NCBI GenBank assembly: GCA_036561005.1 | Contig: DATBQE010000117.1 | Span: 1 to 64,000 of the forward strand | Length of the DNA: 64,000 bases | DNA from: PKWO01 sp036561005 | GTDB lineage: Bacteria; Pseudomonadota; Gammaproteobacteria; Burkholderiales; Burkholderiaceae_D | Reading direction: 5' to 3' | Shown: piece after piece, positions 43,142 through 52,260 of the stretch | How positions within the stretch are numbered: position 1 is the first letter of the stretch | Layout of the letters: every line of letters begins with the position of its first letter | Made by a program: the position numbers and the translations under genes | The notes under the pieces: generated by a model | The model's input: the letters and a program-made list of their open reading frames with translations, nothing else | What the model was told of the DNA's origin: nothing | Database searches by the model: none

Positions 43142-43786
43142 TCAGGCGGGATTCTTCTGGCCTTTACCAAGCAAAAAGATTTCGGAAGACTTGTCGCGGC
43201 TTGCTTTTGGTTTCTTTTGCAACACAATTTTGAATTCACTACGGAAATTGTGCAGGATTTCATTGAAACCCGTGCCATTGAAACATTTGACCAGCAAGGC
43301 ACCGTTCGGTTTCAAATGCAATCTGGAAAATTCTATTGCCAATTCGATTATATGTTCGACCCGGGCCGAATCGGTGATGGCGATGCCCGACAGGTTCGGC
43401 GCCATGTCGGACAAAACCAGATCAACCTTGCGCCCGGCCAAGACCTGCTCCAGTTGGCGCACGCTTTCCTCTTCGCGAAAATCGCCCAAAATGAAGTGAA
43501 CGTCGGCGATCGGCTCCATGGGCAGCATGTCCAGCCCGATGATGGTGCCGTGAATCCCGCCGCCCGACTTGCCGGCCAGCTTGTTTCTCACATACTGCGA
43601 CCAACTTCCCGGCGTGGAACCGAGATCGACGATCACCTGCCCCGGTTGGATCAAATGCTCGCTTTCGTCGATTTCCTTGAGCTTGTAGGCAGCGCGCGCG
43701 CGATAACCTTCTTTCTGGGCCAACTTGACGTAGGGGTCGTTGATATGGTCATGCAGCCAGTTTTTGTTTAATTTGTTCTTTGCCAT
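43142..43786 (-). CDS. rlmE: 23S rRNA 2'-O-methyltransferase (U2552)
   Basis: 214 aa Rossmann methyltransferase. The SAM site is VIVDLGSTPGSWSQY and the catalytic K-D-K-E set is present (YKLKEID, LSDMAPN, LLVKCF, SSEIFLL). It lies 172 bp before ftsH, the conserved order, and is divergent from yhbY. Confidence 0.95.
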   Translation of the reverse strand: MAKNKLNKNWLHDHINDPYVKLAQKEGYRARAAYKLKEIDESEHLIQPGQVIVDLGSTPGSWSQYVRNKLAGKSGGGIHGTIIGLDMLPMEPIADVHFILGDFREEESVRQLEQVLAGRKVDLVLSDMAPNLSGIAITDSARVEHIIELAIEFSRLHLKPNGALLVKCFNGTGFNEILHNFRSEFKIVLQKKPKASRDKSSEIFLLGKGQKNPA

Positions 43787-43931
43787 TCGCGTAGAATACA
43801 GTCTTTAATAAAGATAATTTGGATAATTGCGCAGCAATCGCTTCACCACTCCATCCTGCATGCCAGAAGGAGGTCGGAGGAGAGAGAGTGCCGGGAATCG
43901 GCGCTCATCCATCTGCGAAAAAGGAAACCCC

Positions 43932-44402
43932 ATGTCAAAACTCACCGCCGCCGAGCGCAGCACCCTGCGCGCCGAAGCGCACGCCCTGAGCCCCGTAGTC
44001 ATCATCGGCGAAGCCGGCCTCACAGACAGCGTGCTCAAGGAAATCGACGCCAGCATGAATGCGCACGGCCTGATCAAGGTGCGCGTTTTCGGCGACGACC
44101 GCGAAGCACGCGTTGCGATGTATGAAACCATCTGCGAAAAACTCGACGCGGCGCCGGTTCAGCACATCGGCAAATTGCTGGTCATGTACCGCGCCAAGAA
44201 GGAAGCGGAGAAGGAACGCAGTCCAACCAGGGGCAAGGGCATGCGCGAAGTCACTATCGTCAAGCCCAGCCCGAGCGGCACCAAACGCCCGTCGGTCACC
44301 AAGGTCATGGTCAAGGGCAACGAGCGCGTTACGCAAGGCGGCTCGATCAAGCGCGCCAAGCCGCGCCAGTCCAGCGCCAAGAAATCATCACTCGGCCGTT
44401 GA
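43932..44402 (+). CDS. yhbY: CRM-domain RNA-binding protein YhbY with basic C-terminal tail
   Basis: 156 aa. The CRM domain fills residues 1-95: AHALSPVVIIGEAGLTDSVLKEID, then the GxxG-like FGDDREARVAMYE and PVQHIGKLLVMYR. YhbY associates with pre-50S ribosomal particles. The remaining 60 residues are a Lys/Arg/Ser-rich tail absent from short homologues (97 aa in E. coli). ATG 43932 follows AAGGAAA. Its stop TGA and the stop of the convergent next gene abut as TGATCA. Confidence 0.88.
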   Translation: MSKLTAAERSTLRAEAHALSPVVIIGEAGLTDSVLKEIDASMNAHGLIKVRVFGDDREARVAMYETICEKLDAAPVQHIGKLLVMYRAKKEAEKERSPTRGKGMREVTIVKPSPSGTKRPSVTKVMVKGNERVTQGGSIKRAKPRQSSAKKSSLGR

Positions 44403-44882
44403 TCAACGGCTGTTGAGCCTCAGGATCAAAGCCAGCCCCAACAGGCTGTTGACAAGGTAAAGGAAGCTTGCGGTGCCGTGCAAGACGCCGAACTCCAGCT
44501 TTGCTTCCGAGGCCAACACGCCTGCCGGCCCCGCTGCTTCGCGCAGTGCCGCCATGAACGGTTGCAGGCAGAAATAGCCGATCACCGTGCACACCACCAT
44601 ACCGACGATGAGATGCGTGCCGCGCCGCCGGTCTCGCTCCAGATCATTGCGCGAGCGGCGGTCCTGCCACATTTGCAGCACCAGCATTGCCAGCGCGCAG
44701 CCGAGCGACATCCACGCCTGCACGTGAAACAGGCTGCCGGCTATCGTGCCGGCCAGCGCGCGGTCGCTCAGGGTGGCAAACAAGGTCGGGGCCACAACGT
44801 AGCCAATTGTCCACAGGCTGCCGATCCAGAAGGTCGCAATCAAACGCCGGGTGCGGTCAATCCACACAGAGTTGCCGATCAA
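44403..44882 (-). CDS. DUF4149 membrane protein
   Basis: 159 aa with four hydrophobic segments (about 15-37, 55-70, 90-110, 133-155). The DUF4149 core FWIGSLWTIGYVVAPTLFATLSDRALAGTIAGSLFHVQAW is near the N-terminus. Function unknown. It starts with TTG; the frame has no earlier ATG, and TTGA overlaps the greA stop, so it is translationally coupled. Gene order greA-DUF4149-yhbY is common in Burkholderiales. Confidence 0.85.
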   Translation of the reverse strand: MIGNSVWIDRTRRLIATFWIGSLWTIGYVVAPTLFATLSDRALAGTIAGSLFHVQAWMSLGCALAMLVLQMWQDRRSRNDLERDRRRGTHLIVGMVVCTVIGYFCLQPFMAALREAAGPAGVLASEAKLEFGVLHGTASFLYLVNSLLGLALILRLNSR

Positions 44883-45355
44883 ATGTAGCGCACTTCGAGG
44901 ATTTCGTATTCGCGCACACCGGAAGGCGCCTGCACTCCTACGATATCGCCGGCCGATTTACCGATCAAGGCGCGCGCGATGGGCGAGGTGATCGATACCT
45001 TGGCCAGTTTCAGGTCCGCTTCGTCAGTGCCGACGATCTGGTAAGTGACTTTCTCGCCGGACTCCAGGTCTTCCAGGTCCACCGTGGAAGCAAATACCAC
45101 GCGCCCTTCGGCGTCGAGCAGGGTCGGGTCGATGATTTGCGCCGCGCCGAGCTTGCCTTCGAGATCGGCAATGCGTCCCTCAATAAAGCTTTGACGCTCC
45201 TTGGCAGCATCGTATTCGGCGTTTTCCGACAGGTCGCCCTGGGCGCGCGCTTCGGCAATCGCATTGATCACCGCCGGACGCTCCTTGGTCTTCAACCTGA
45301 TCAATTCTTCCTTCAACAATTCGGCGCCGTGCTTGGTAATGGGTACTGAGCTCAT
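44879..45355 (-). CDS. greA: Transcription elongation factor GreA
   Basis: 158 aa. The N-terminal coiled coil includes GDLSENAEYDAAKERQSFIEGRI with the acidic tip (Asp, Glu) that rescues backtracked RNA polymerase. The C-terminal FKBP-like domain is present (SPIARALIGKSAGDIV). The start at 45355 gives the family length; the 20 extra in-frame codons upstream are not used. An elaborate hairpin lies just upstream (45379-45432). Confidence 0.96.
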   Translation of the reverse strand: MSSVPITKHGAELLKEELIRLKTKERPAVINAIAEARAQGDLSENAEYDAAKERQSFIEGRIADLEGKLGAAQIIDPTLLDAEGRVVFASTVDLEDLESGEKVTYQIVGTDEADLKLAKVSITSPIARALIGKSAGDIVGVQAPSGVREYEILEVRYI

Positions 45356-45378
45356 GTTATTTCTCTTGATAAGTGAAA

Positions 45379-45432
45379 ACCACAGAGGTCGCAGAACGCC
45401 GGCGATTGCCGGCACGCTGCAAGCTCTGTGGT
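45379..45432 (-). promoter_or_regulatory. Nested hairpin in the greA leader
   Basis: Three tiers of pairing: ACCACAGAG with CTCTGTGGT, GCAG with CTGC, and GCCGGC with GCCGGC around GATT. It ends 23 bp before the greA ATG. It might be an attenuator or mRNA-stability element; no T-tract follows it. Confidence 0.5.
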
Positions 45433-45466
45433 CAAATGCTTCTGTATGACTGGTTAGTATCGCACA

Positions 45467-45498
45467 TTGACAGGCGCCAAACGAGCGGCGCCTGTCAA
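45467..45498 (-). terminator. Strong hairpin after carB
   Basis: TTGACAGGCGCC and GGCGCCTGTCAA pair over 12 bp around an 8-nt loop, 5 bp past the carB stop. There is no T-tract on the minus strand after the stem, so it may end transcripts by another means or protect the carB 3' end. Confidence 0.6.
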
Positions 45499-45502
45499 AA
45501 CA

Positions 45503-48500
45503 TCAGTGTAGAGTCTTATGGAGCCCTTGTAAATCGTACACATGGATTTCGTTCAAGTGCGCCATGCCCTCGACCGCCGCTTCCGCGCCGGCAATCGTGG
45601 TGTAAGTGGTCACCCTTGCCGCCAGTGCCGAAGTACGGATGGCACGTGAATCGACGATGGCGCTGCGCTTTTCCTCGACAGTGTTGATGACCAGGGCAAT
45701 TTCATGGTTCTTGATCATGTCGACCACGTGCGGACGGCCTTCAACCATCTTGTTCACGGTCGTGACCGGAATCCCGGCGGCGGCGATGGCCGCAGCGGTG
45801 CCCTTGGTGGCCACCACGGAGAAGCCGATGTCGAGCAGATCCTTGGCCACCTGCACGGCACGCGGCTTGTCGCTGTTCTTAACAGAGAGAAACACCTTGC
45901 CGGAACGCGGCAGCTTGATGCTTGCGCCCATCTGCGATTTGACGAAGGCTTCGCCGAACGTTTTTCCGACACCCATCACTTCGCCGGTCGACTTCATTTC
46001 CGGACCGAGGATGGTATCGACGCCGGGGAATTTGACGAACGGAAATACGGCTTCCTTGACGCTGAAGTAGGACGGCACGACTTCGTTGAAGACGCCCTGG
46101 CTGTCGAGCGTCTGGCCGACCATGCAGCGCGCCGCAATCTTGGCCAGTTGCAAACCAGTGGCTTTCGATACATACGGCACAGTGCGCGAGGCGCGCGGGT
46201 TGACTTCCAGCACGAACACGACATCTTCAACCTTGCCGTCGACTTCTTTCTTCTGGATCGCAAACTGCACATTCATCAGGCCGATCACGTTCAAGCCCTT
46301 GGCCATCAGGGAAGTCTGACGCTTCAATTCGTCAATGGTCTGCTGCGACAGCGAGTAAGGCGGCAGCGAACAGGCCGAATCGCCCGAGTGCACGCCGGCC
46401 TGCTCGATATGTTCCATCACGCCGCCGATGAAGGTACGCTGGCCATCGGACAGGCAATCGACATCGACTTCGATCGCGTCATTCAGGAAGCGGTCGAGCA
46501 ACACCGGGGAGTCATGCGATACCTTGACCGCTTCGCGCATGTAGCGCTCAAGATCGCGCTGCTCGTGGACGATTTCCATGGCGCGGCCGCCGAGCACGTA
46601 GGACGGACGCACCACCAGCGGATAGCCGATTTCCTGGGCCAGGCGCAAGGCATCTTCTTCCGTGCGCGCGGTGCGGTTGGGAGGCTGGCGCAAGCCCAGA
46701 TCATGCAACAGCTTCTGGAAACGCTCGCGGTCTTCAGCGGCATCGATCATGTCCGGCGAGGTGCCGACGATGGGCACGCCATTGGCTTCGAGATCGAGTG
46801 CGAGCTTCAAAGGCGTCTGCCCGCCGTATTGCACGATCACGCCGTAGGGTTTTTCCTTGTCGACGATTTCCAGCACGTCTTCCAGCGTCAGCGGTTCGAA
46901 GTACAGGCGGTCGGATGTGTCGTAGTCGGTCGAGACGGTTTCCGGGTTGCAATTGACCATGATGGTCTCGTAGCCGTCTTCGCGCATCGCCAGCGCGGCG
47001 TGCACGCAGCAATAATCGAATTCGATACCCTGGCCGATGCGGTTTGGTCCGCCGCCCAAAACCATGATCTTCTTGCGCTCAGTCGGCTGCGATTCGCACT
47101 CTTCCTCATAGGTCGAGTACATGTAGGCGGTGTTCGTCGCGAATTCGGCCGCGCACGTGTCGACGCGCTTGTACACAGGACGCACGTTCAAGGCGATACG
47201 CTTTTCGCGCACCGCCTTGTCGGTCGTCTTCAACAACTTGGCCAGACGACGGTCGGCAAATCCCTTTTGCTTCAAGCGGAACAGCATGGTCTTGTCGAGC
47301 GAATCGAGCGACTGCGTCTCAAGCCACAATTCGATGTCGACGATTTCCTTGATCTGCACCAGGAACCACGGGTCGATATGCGTCAGTTGATGCACTTCCT
47401 CTAGGGTGAAGCCTTGGGCAAAGGCATCGCCGACGTACCAGATACGGTCCGGGCCGGGTTCGCCCAATTCCTCTTCAATGACTTCGCGGTCCTTGGTCTT
47501 TTCGTTCAGACCGTCGACGCCGACTTCGAGTCCGCGCAAGGCCTTCTGGAAAGATTCCTGGAACGTGCGGCCGATGGCCATCACCTCGCCGACCGATTTC
47601 ATCTGCGTTGTCAGGTGGTTGTCGGCCGTCGGGAATTTTTCGAAAGCAAAACGTGGAATCTTGGTGACGACGTAATCGATACTGGGTTCGAACGATGCCG
47701 GTGTCGCGCCGCCGGTGATTTCGTTGCGCAATTCGTCGAGCGTGTAGCCCACAGCCAACTTTGCCGCAACCTTGGCAATCGGAAAACCGGTCGCCTTGGA
47801 AGCCAGCGCCGAAGAACGCGACACGCGCGGATTCATTTCGATGACGATCATGCGGCCGTCTGCCGGGTTGATCGAGAATTGCACGTTCGAGCCGCCGGTG
47901 TCGACGCCGATCTCGCGCAACACTGCCAGCGAGGCATTGCGCATGATCTGGTATTCCTTGTCGGTCAGCGTTTGCGCCGGGGCGACGGTGATCGAGTCGC
48001 CAGTATGCACGCCCATCGGGTCGAGGTTTTCGATCGAGCAGACGATGATGCAATTGTCTTTCTTGTCGCGCACGACTTCCATCTCGAACTCTTTCCACCC
48101 GATCAGCGATTCCTCGATCAGCAGTTCGGAGGTGGGCGACGCTTCCAGGCCGCGCTTGCAGATGGTTTCGAATTCTTCAGCGTTGTAGGCAATGCCGCCG
48201 CCGGTGCCGCCCATGGTGAAGGAGGGACGGATGATGACCGGGAAGCCCAATTCTTTCTGCACAGCCCACGATTCGTCCATCGAGTGCGCCACGCCCGAGC
48301 GTGCCGAACCGAGGCCGATCTTGGTCATCGCGTCCTTGAACTTGGAGCGGTCTTCGGCCTTGTCGATGGCTTCCGGCGAGGCGCCGATCAGTTCACACTT
48401 GTATTTGTCGAGCACGCCGTTGTTGAACAGGTCGAGCGCGCAATTCAAGGCAGTCTGTCCGCCCATGGTCGGCAGGATCGCGTCAGGGCGTTCCTTGTCG

Positions 48501-48733
48501 ATGATGCGTTCAAGCACCTGCCAGGTGATCGGCTCGATGTAGGTGACGTCGGCCATTTCCGGGTCGGTCATGATGGTGGCCGGATTACTGTTGACCAGGA
48601 TGACGCGGTAGCCTTCTTCGCGCAGGGCCTTGCAGGCCTGGGCGCCGGAATAATCGAATTCGCAGGCCTGGCCGATGATGATGGGGCCGGCGCCGATGAT
48701 CAGGATACTTTTCAGGTCGCTACGTTTAGGCAT
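45503..48733 (-). CDS. carB: Carbamoyl-phosphate synthase large subunit
   Basis: 1076 aa, full length. Two ATP-grasp halves (first around residues 1-400, second around 555-935), an oligomerisation region between, and a C-terminal MGS-like allosteric domain (SVVATKGTAAAIAAAGIPVTTVNKM). It makes carbamoyl phosphate for arginine and pyrimidines from ammonia delivered by CarA. It starts 1 nt after the carA stop. Confidence 0.97.
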   Translation of the reverse strand: MPKRSDLKSILIIGAGPIIIGQACEFDYSGAQACKALREEGYRVILVNSNPATIMTDPEMADVTYIEPITWQVLERIIDKERPDAILPTMGGQTALNCALDLFNNGVLDKYKCELIGASPEAIDKAEDRSKFKDAMTKIGLGSARSGVAHSMDESWAVQKELGFPVIIRPSFTMGGTGGGIAYNAEEFETICKRGLEASPTSELLIEESLIGWKEFEMEVVRDKKDNCIIVCSIENLDPMGVHTGDSITVAPAQTLTDKEYQIMRNASLAVLREIGVDTGGSNVQFSINPADGRMIVIEMNPRVSRSSALASKATGFPIAKVAAKLAVGYTLDELRNEITGGATPASFEPSIDYVVTKIPRFAFEKFPTADNHLTTQMKSVGEVMAIGRTFQESFQKALRGLEVGVDGLNEKTKDREVIEEELGEPGPDRIWYVGDAFAQGFTLEEVHQLTHIDPWFLVQIKEIVDIELWLETQSLDSLDKTMLFRLKQKGFADRRLAKLLKTTDKAVREKRIALNVRPVYKRVDTCAAEFATNTAYMYSTYEEECESQPTERKKIMVLGGGPNRIGQGIEFDYCCVHAALAMREDGYETIMVNCNPETVSTDYDTSDRLYFEPLTLEDVLEIVDKEKPYGVIVQYGGQTPLKLALDLEANGVPIVGTSPDMIDAAEDRERFQKLLHDLGLRQPPNRTARTEEDALRLAQEIGYPLVVRPSYVLGGRAMEIVHEQRDLERYMREAVKVSHDSPVLLDRFLNDAIEVDVDCLSDGQRTFIGGVMEHIEQAGVHSGDSACSLPPYSLSQQTIDELKRQTSLMAKGLNVIGLMNVQFAIQKKEVDGKVEDVVFVLEVNPRASRTVPYVSKATGLQLAKIAARCMVGQTLDSQGVFNEVVPSYFSVKEAVFPFVKFPGVDTILGPEMKSTGEVMGVGKTFGEAFVKSQMGASIKLPRSGKVFLSVKNSDKPRAVQVAKDLLDIGFSVVATKGTAAAIAAAGIPVTTVNKMVEGRPHVVDMIKNHEIALVINTVEEKRSAIVDSRAIRTSALAARVTTYTTIAGAEAAVEGMAHLNEIHVYDLQGLHKTLH

Positions 48734-48734
48734 T

Positions 48735-49922
48735 TTATTGATTCTCCACTGTTGCCCGCGACGCAGGAGACGAACCCGCAGACTGCTTCATGAGGCTGAT
48801 AAAACGATCGAACAAAGGGGCAATGTCGTGCGGACCGGGCGAGGCTTCCGGGTGACCCTGGAAGCAGAAAGCCGGTTTGTCGGTGCGGGCAAAGCCCTGC
48901 AGCGAACCGTCGAACAGCGAGACATGCGTGACGCGGCAATTGGCCGGCAAGGTGGCCGCATCGACGGCAAAGCCGTGATTCTGCGAGGTGATCAACACCT
49001 GCTTGGTGTCGAGGTCTTGCACCGGGTGGTTGGCACCGTGGTGGCCGAACTTCATCTTGAGCGTTTTTGCGCCGGAAGCCAATGCCATGATCTGGTGGCC
49101 CAGGCAGATGCCGAAGGTGGGTATGCCACGCTCAATCAATTCGCGGGTGGCGGCAATCGCATAGTCGCAGGGCTCGGGGTCGCCGGGGCCGTTCGAGAGA
49201 AAGATGCCGTCAGGATTCAAGGCCAACGCGTCGGCCGCGCTCGATTGCGCCGGTAACACTGTTACCTTGCAGCCGCGTTGGGCCAGCATGCGCAGGATGT
49301 TGTACTTGACGCCGTAATCGAAGGCCACGACGTGGAATTGCGGATTGGTCTGCTGGCCATAGCCCGCGCCCAGTTTCCACTCGGTCTGGCTCCAGCTATA
49401 GGCCTGCTTGGCCGATACCACCTTGGCCAGATCCATGCCGGCCAGGCCGGGAAAGGCGCGCGCCAGCTTCAGCGCTTCTTCGGCCGTGGCGTGAGAACCA
49501 GCCACGATGGCGCCGCCCTGCGCACCTTTTTCGCGCAGGATGCGCGTCAGTTTGCGCGTGTCGATGCCGGCGATGGCAACGATGTTTTCATCTTTCAGAT
49601 AGTCCGATAGGCTTTGTTCGGAGCGGAAATTCGATACCATCAAGGGCAAATCCTTGATGATCAACCCTGCCGCATGCACGCGTGAGGATTCAACGTCTTC
49701 GCGGTTGATGCCGGTATTGCCGATATGGGGATAGGTCAGCGTGACGATTTGGTGGCTGTAGCTGGGATCGGTCAGGATTTCCTGATAACCGGTCATGGCG
49801 GTGTTGAACACCACTTCGCCGACCGTATGCCCGCTGGCACCGATTGCGATGCCATGAAAAATCGACCCGTCTGCTAGCGCTAGTATGGCCGGAACGGTGT
49901 GGCCAGAAAGAAATGGCGGCAA
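48735..49922 (-). CDS. carA: Carbamoyl-phosphate synthase small subunit (glutaminase)
   Basis: 395 aa. The class I amidotransferase has its Cys in PTFGICLGHQIMALA and His/Glu in FQGHPEASPGPHD. The N-terminal CPSase domain includes AMTGYQEILTDPSY. The start is TTG 49922, read as MPPFLSGH; AGGAG is 7 nt before it. No ATG gives a family-like N-terminus. The SD is partly inside a perfect hairpin (49925-49945). Confidence 0.96.
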   Translation of the reverse strand: MPPFLSGHTVPAILALADGSIFHGIAIGASGHTVGEVVFNTAMTGYQEILTDPSYSHQIVTLTYPHIGNTGINREDVESSRVHAAGLIIKDLPLMVSNFRSEQSLSDYLKDENIVAIAGIDTRKLTRILREKGAQGGAIVAGSHATAEEALKLARAFPGLAGMDLAKVVSAKQAYSWSQTEWKLGAGYGQQTNPQFHVVAFDYGVKYNILRMLAQRGCKVTVLPAQSSAADALALNPDGIFLSNGPGDPEPCDYAIAATRELIERGIPTFGICLGHQIMALASGAKTLKMKFGHHGANHPVQDLDTKQVLITSQNHGFAVDAATLPANCRVTHVSLFDGSLQGFARTDKPAFCFQGHPEASPGPHDIAPLFDRFISLMKQSAGSSPASRATVENQ

Positions 49923-49924
49923 GG

Positions 49925-49945
49925 GGTAACTCCTGTGTAGTTACC
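49925..49945 (-). promoter_or_regulatory. Hairpin covering the carA ribosome binding site
   Basis: GGTAACT and AGTTACC pair exactly around a 7-nt loop. The SD AGGAG (plus positions 30-34 of 49930-49934) is half in the stem and half in the loop. GGCGG upstream could also pair with GCCGCC just past the TTG start. The fold could modulate carA translation. Confidence 0.5.
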
Positions 49946-50119
49946 GCCGCGCCAGTGACCAATACTGCGCGCCAGAGCAACCCTCGTTTTTCCGCGTCTG
50001 CCGGCCGATCATCGACAAATATCGACTGAGGCAACGCCTGAAGTGTGCTTGAGGGTCCGTAAGGACGAATGGGATTATGGTATGCGCTACGGCGGAAATA
50101 AAATTGGCTAAACCGTAGA

Positions 50120-50149
50120 ATTATAGCGCAAATTACCCCCTTCTGGCAA
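50120..50149 (-). promoter_or_regulatory. Candidate sigma70 promoter of carAB
   Basis: On the minus strand TTGCCA (-35), an 18-bp spacer and a consensus TATAAT (-10). Transcription would begin near 50113, giving a leader of about 190 nt before the carA start. Confidence 0.65.
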
Positions 50150-50384
50150 ATCGACTGCGCTTGCCTCTGCCGGGGCGGCCTATTGCGTGGCTGGTACGCG
50201 AGGGCAATATAATTATTACATTGGCAATCAAACGCGCCGCCATTGCGCGGGCGAGACGCGATCAACGGAAATTTCCACGTGCATTTGCAACAGTTCGATA
50301 CATCTTGGCACAAACGGTTGCACGAAGCTGCGTTATAAAGATGCCTACAGGTCAATTCCAATTTCCATCGTCGAGGAATAGCGC
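50150..50384. other. Intergenic remainder between carA promoter and DUF4214 gene
   Basis: The whole carA-DUF4214 gap is 462 bp (49923-50384). Beyond the carA leader and promoter I see an AT-rich patch near 50205-50220 that may hold the promoter of the plus-strand gene, and no RNA gene or repeat. Confidence 0.5.
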
Positions 50385-52124
50385 ATGAGCCATCGCTATC
50401 GCTTGCATCGCCCCACGATTGTTGTCATTTCGCTTGCCATCATGCTGAGCGGCTTGGCAGGCTGTGGAGGTAACGACAACAATGCTTCCTTATCCGCTGC
50501 GGCAAATGCCAAGCGTATCGTGCCGCAACGCAAGGCGTCGGCCAATGACTACCGCGACGTTGTGCAGGATTTGTATGTTGCCTACTTCGGGCGCCCGGCC
50601 GACCCCGGCGGATTGAGCAATTTCGAGAATGCCTTGCTGTCGGCGGGCGCACCCGGTGACTTGCAGGGACTGGCGGGCGCCTACGCCACAAATGGCAGCG
50701 TGCGTAGCCTGATCGACAGCTTCGGCAGCAGCAAGGAATCGCAAACACTGTACGGCTCGAGCAGTACCAGCGGCTTCGTCACGGCCGTGTTCGAGCATGT
50801 GCTGGGCCGCGCACCGCAATCCGGCGGGCTCGCCTACTGGAGCAATGCCATTGACAGCGGTTCCCTGAGCGTGGGGAATGCGGCGCTTTCAATTATGGCG
50901 GGAGCTGAAACCAATACGACACAGCAAGGCTTGCTCGACGCACAACTGATCGCCAATCGCATTGCCGCAGCAGAAAGCTTTACGGCACAAGTGTCGAGTC
51001 AAAATGCCGTGTCCGCTTACAGCGGCAGCGCAGCGGCTGCTACGGCGCGCGCCATGCTGGCCGAGGTCAATGCCACGACCGTCAGCACCAATTTCACCTC
51101 CACCATCAATGCCACGGTGACGGCTTTGGCAAATACGGTAAGCGGCTCGGCACCCGGCCCGAGCCCAATGAGCGGTTCGGCCGCAACCTGGACTGCCACC
51201 AACAACAGCCTGTGCACAACACTTGCCCCCTACTATTGGGAAATCGGCAATCATTCCGGCGCCGCCATCAGCGGTTCTGTCAACGGCAGCAGTTCGTCAA
51301 GCCCCGTGACGGCGGCCACCGTTTTTTCGATTGCGTCTGCCTCAAAGTGGATATACAGCACGGCCGCTGTACAGATGCGCGGCACAGTGTCACAAATTAC
51401 CAGTGCGGACATCGATTTTCTGCATTTCACCAGCGGCTACACTTACATGGGCAATTTCGCGCAGGGCAGTCCCGAGTGTCCGCAGACCGGGACGGTCAAT
51501 CAATGTCTGCAGCAAGGCAGCCCCGCCTACAACATGCAGAATCCGCGCACCGTCGGGGTGTTCGATTACGACAGTGGCCACATGGAAAATCACGCCGGCC
51601 AGAATGGCTTGGGCAACGACGGCGTGCGTCTGCTGCAAAGCGCGATGCAGCAGCAGATTGGCACCGATATCAACATCGCCTATTCCCAGCCTTTGCTGGC
51701 GGGCGGCATTTACACCACGGCCAAGGACTATGCGCTGTTCCTGCGCAAGATCCTCAATGGACAACTGGTGATGCATGACGCGCTCGGCACCAGCCCGGTA
51801 TGCACCTCCATGCGCGCGCCGTGCAATTCCGCATACAGCCCGATTCCCGAGGCCTGGCACTATTCGCTCGGGCATTGGGTGGAGGACGATCCCGCCACCT
51901 ACGGTGACGGCAGTTTCAGTAGTGCCGGCGCATTCGGTTTTTATCCGTGGATAGAGGCGAGCAAGACATACTACGGCATGATCTCGCGCGAAGACCAAAG
52001 CAGTGCCGCCAGCGGCGAACAAGGCGGCTATGCCTCAGCCCAGTGCGGGCGCCTGGTCCGCCATGCGTGGATGACAGGCGTCAACCAGGGCGACAGCCTG
52101 CCGGATCTGCCGGCCGGTTCGTAA
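50385..52124 (+). CDS. Lipoprotein with DUF4214 repeats fused to a beta-lactamase-like serine hydrolase domain
   Basis: 579 aa. Lipobox LSGLAGC with Cys27. Residues 55-200 carry two DUF4214-type units (YVAYFGRPADPGGLSNF and VFEHVLGRAPQSGGLAYW), seen in surface-layer and adhesin-like proteins. After a Ser/Thr/Ala-rich linker, residues 265-560 look like a class C beta-lactamase/esterase fold: SxxK is Ser318-Ala-Ser-Lys321 (VFSIASASKW), and YSLGHWVEDD resembles later conserved regions. It would be anchored to a membrane and act on cell-wall or ester substrates. The fusion is unusual; the activity is inferred. Confidence 0.75.
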   Translation: MSHRYRLHRPTIVVISLAIMLSGLAGCGGNDNNASLSAAANAKRIVPQRKASANDYRDVVQDLYVAYFGRPADPGGLSNFENALLSAGAPGDLQGLAGAYATNGSVRSLIDSFGSSKESQTLYGSSSTSGFVTAVFEHVLGRAPQSGGLAYWSNAIDSGSLSVGNAALSIMAGAETNTTQQGLLDAQLIANRIAAAESFTAQVSSQNAVSAYSGSAAAATARAMLAEVNATTVSTNFTSTINATVTALANTVSGSAPGPSPMSGSAATWTATNNSLCTTLAPYYWEIGNHSGAAISGSVNGSSSSSPVTAATVFSIASASKWIYSTAAVQMRGTVSQITSADIDFLHFTSGYTYMGNFAQGSPECPQTGTVNQCLQQGSPAYNMQNPRTVGVFDYDSGHMENHAGQNGLGNDGVRLLQSAMQQQIGTDINIAYSQPLLAGGIYTTAKDYALFLRKILNGQLVMHDALGTSPVCTSMRAPCNSAYSPIPEAWHYSLGHWVEDDPATYGDGSFSSAGAFGFYPWIEASKTYYGMISREDQSSAASGEQGGYASAQCGRLVRHAWMTGVNQGDSLPDLPAGS

Positions 52125-52198
52125 TCTGCCTAGTGAACTTACCTACCTGAATAACTCAAGGGGCATTTACTACCGCCCTCATCGGATCGCCTCCCGCC

Positions 52199-52253
52199 CC
52201 CCTCTCCCCTGCATCCCTAAAGGGAGGAGCCACGCGCCTGCGGGCGAGGGGAG
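52199..52253. repeat. Palindromic repeat family B, shortened inverted copy
   Basis: About 55 bp. Read in reverse it matches both ends of the copies at 4021 and 24663 (CCCCTCTCCCCTG, TCCCT-AGGGA, GCGGGCGAGGGGAG) but lacks the central CGGTCAGCATGCTGACCG segment, as if by internal deletion. Confidence 0.65.
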
Positions 52254-52260
52254 ATTCGTG

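Noticed and set aside
45704..47404. 566-codon plus-strand ORF opposite carB
   Set aside because: Antisense to carB with low-complexity shadow composition and no ribosome binding site.
49923..50020. 23-codon leader peptide ahead of carA
   Set aside because: No SD precedes its ATG, and the codons show no run of a regulatory amino acid. It is mentioned only in relation to the hairpin.
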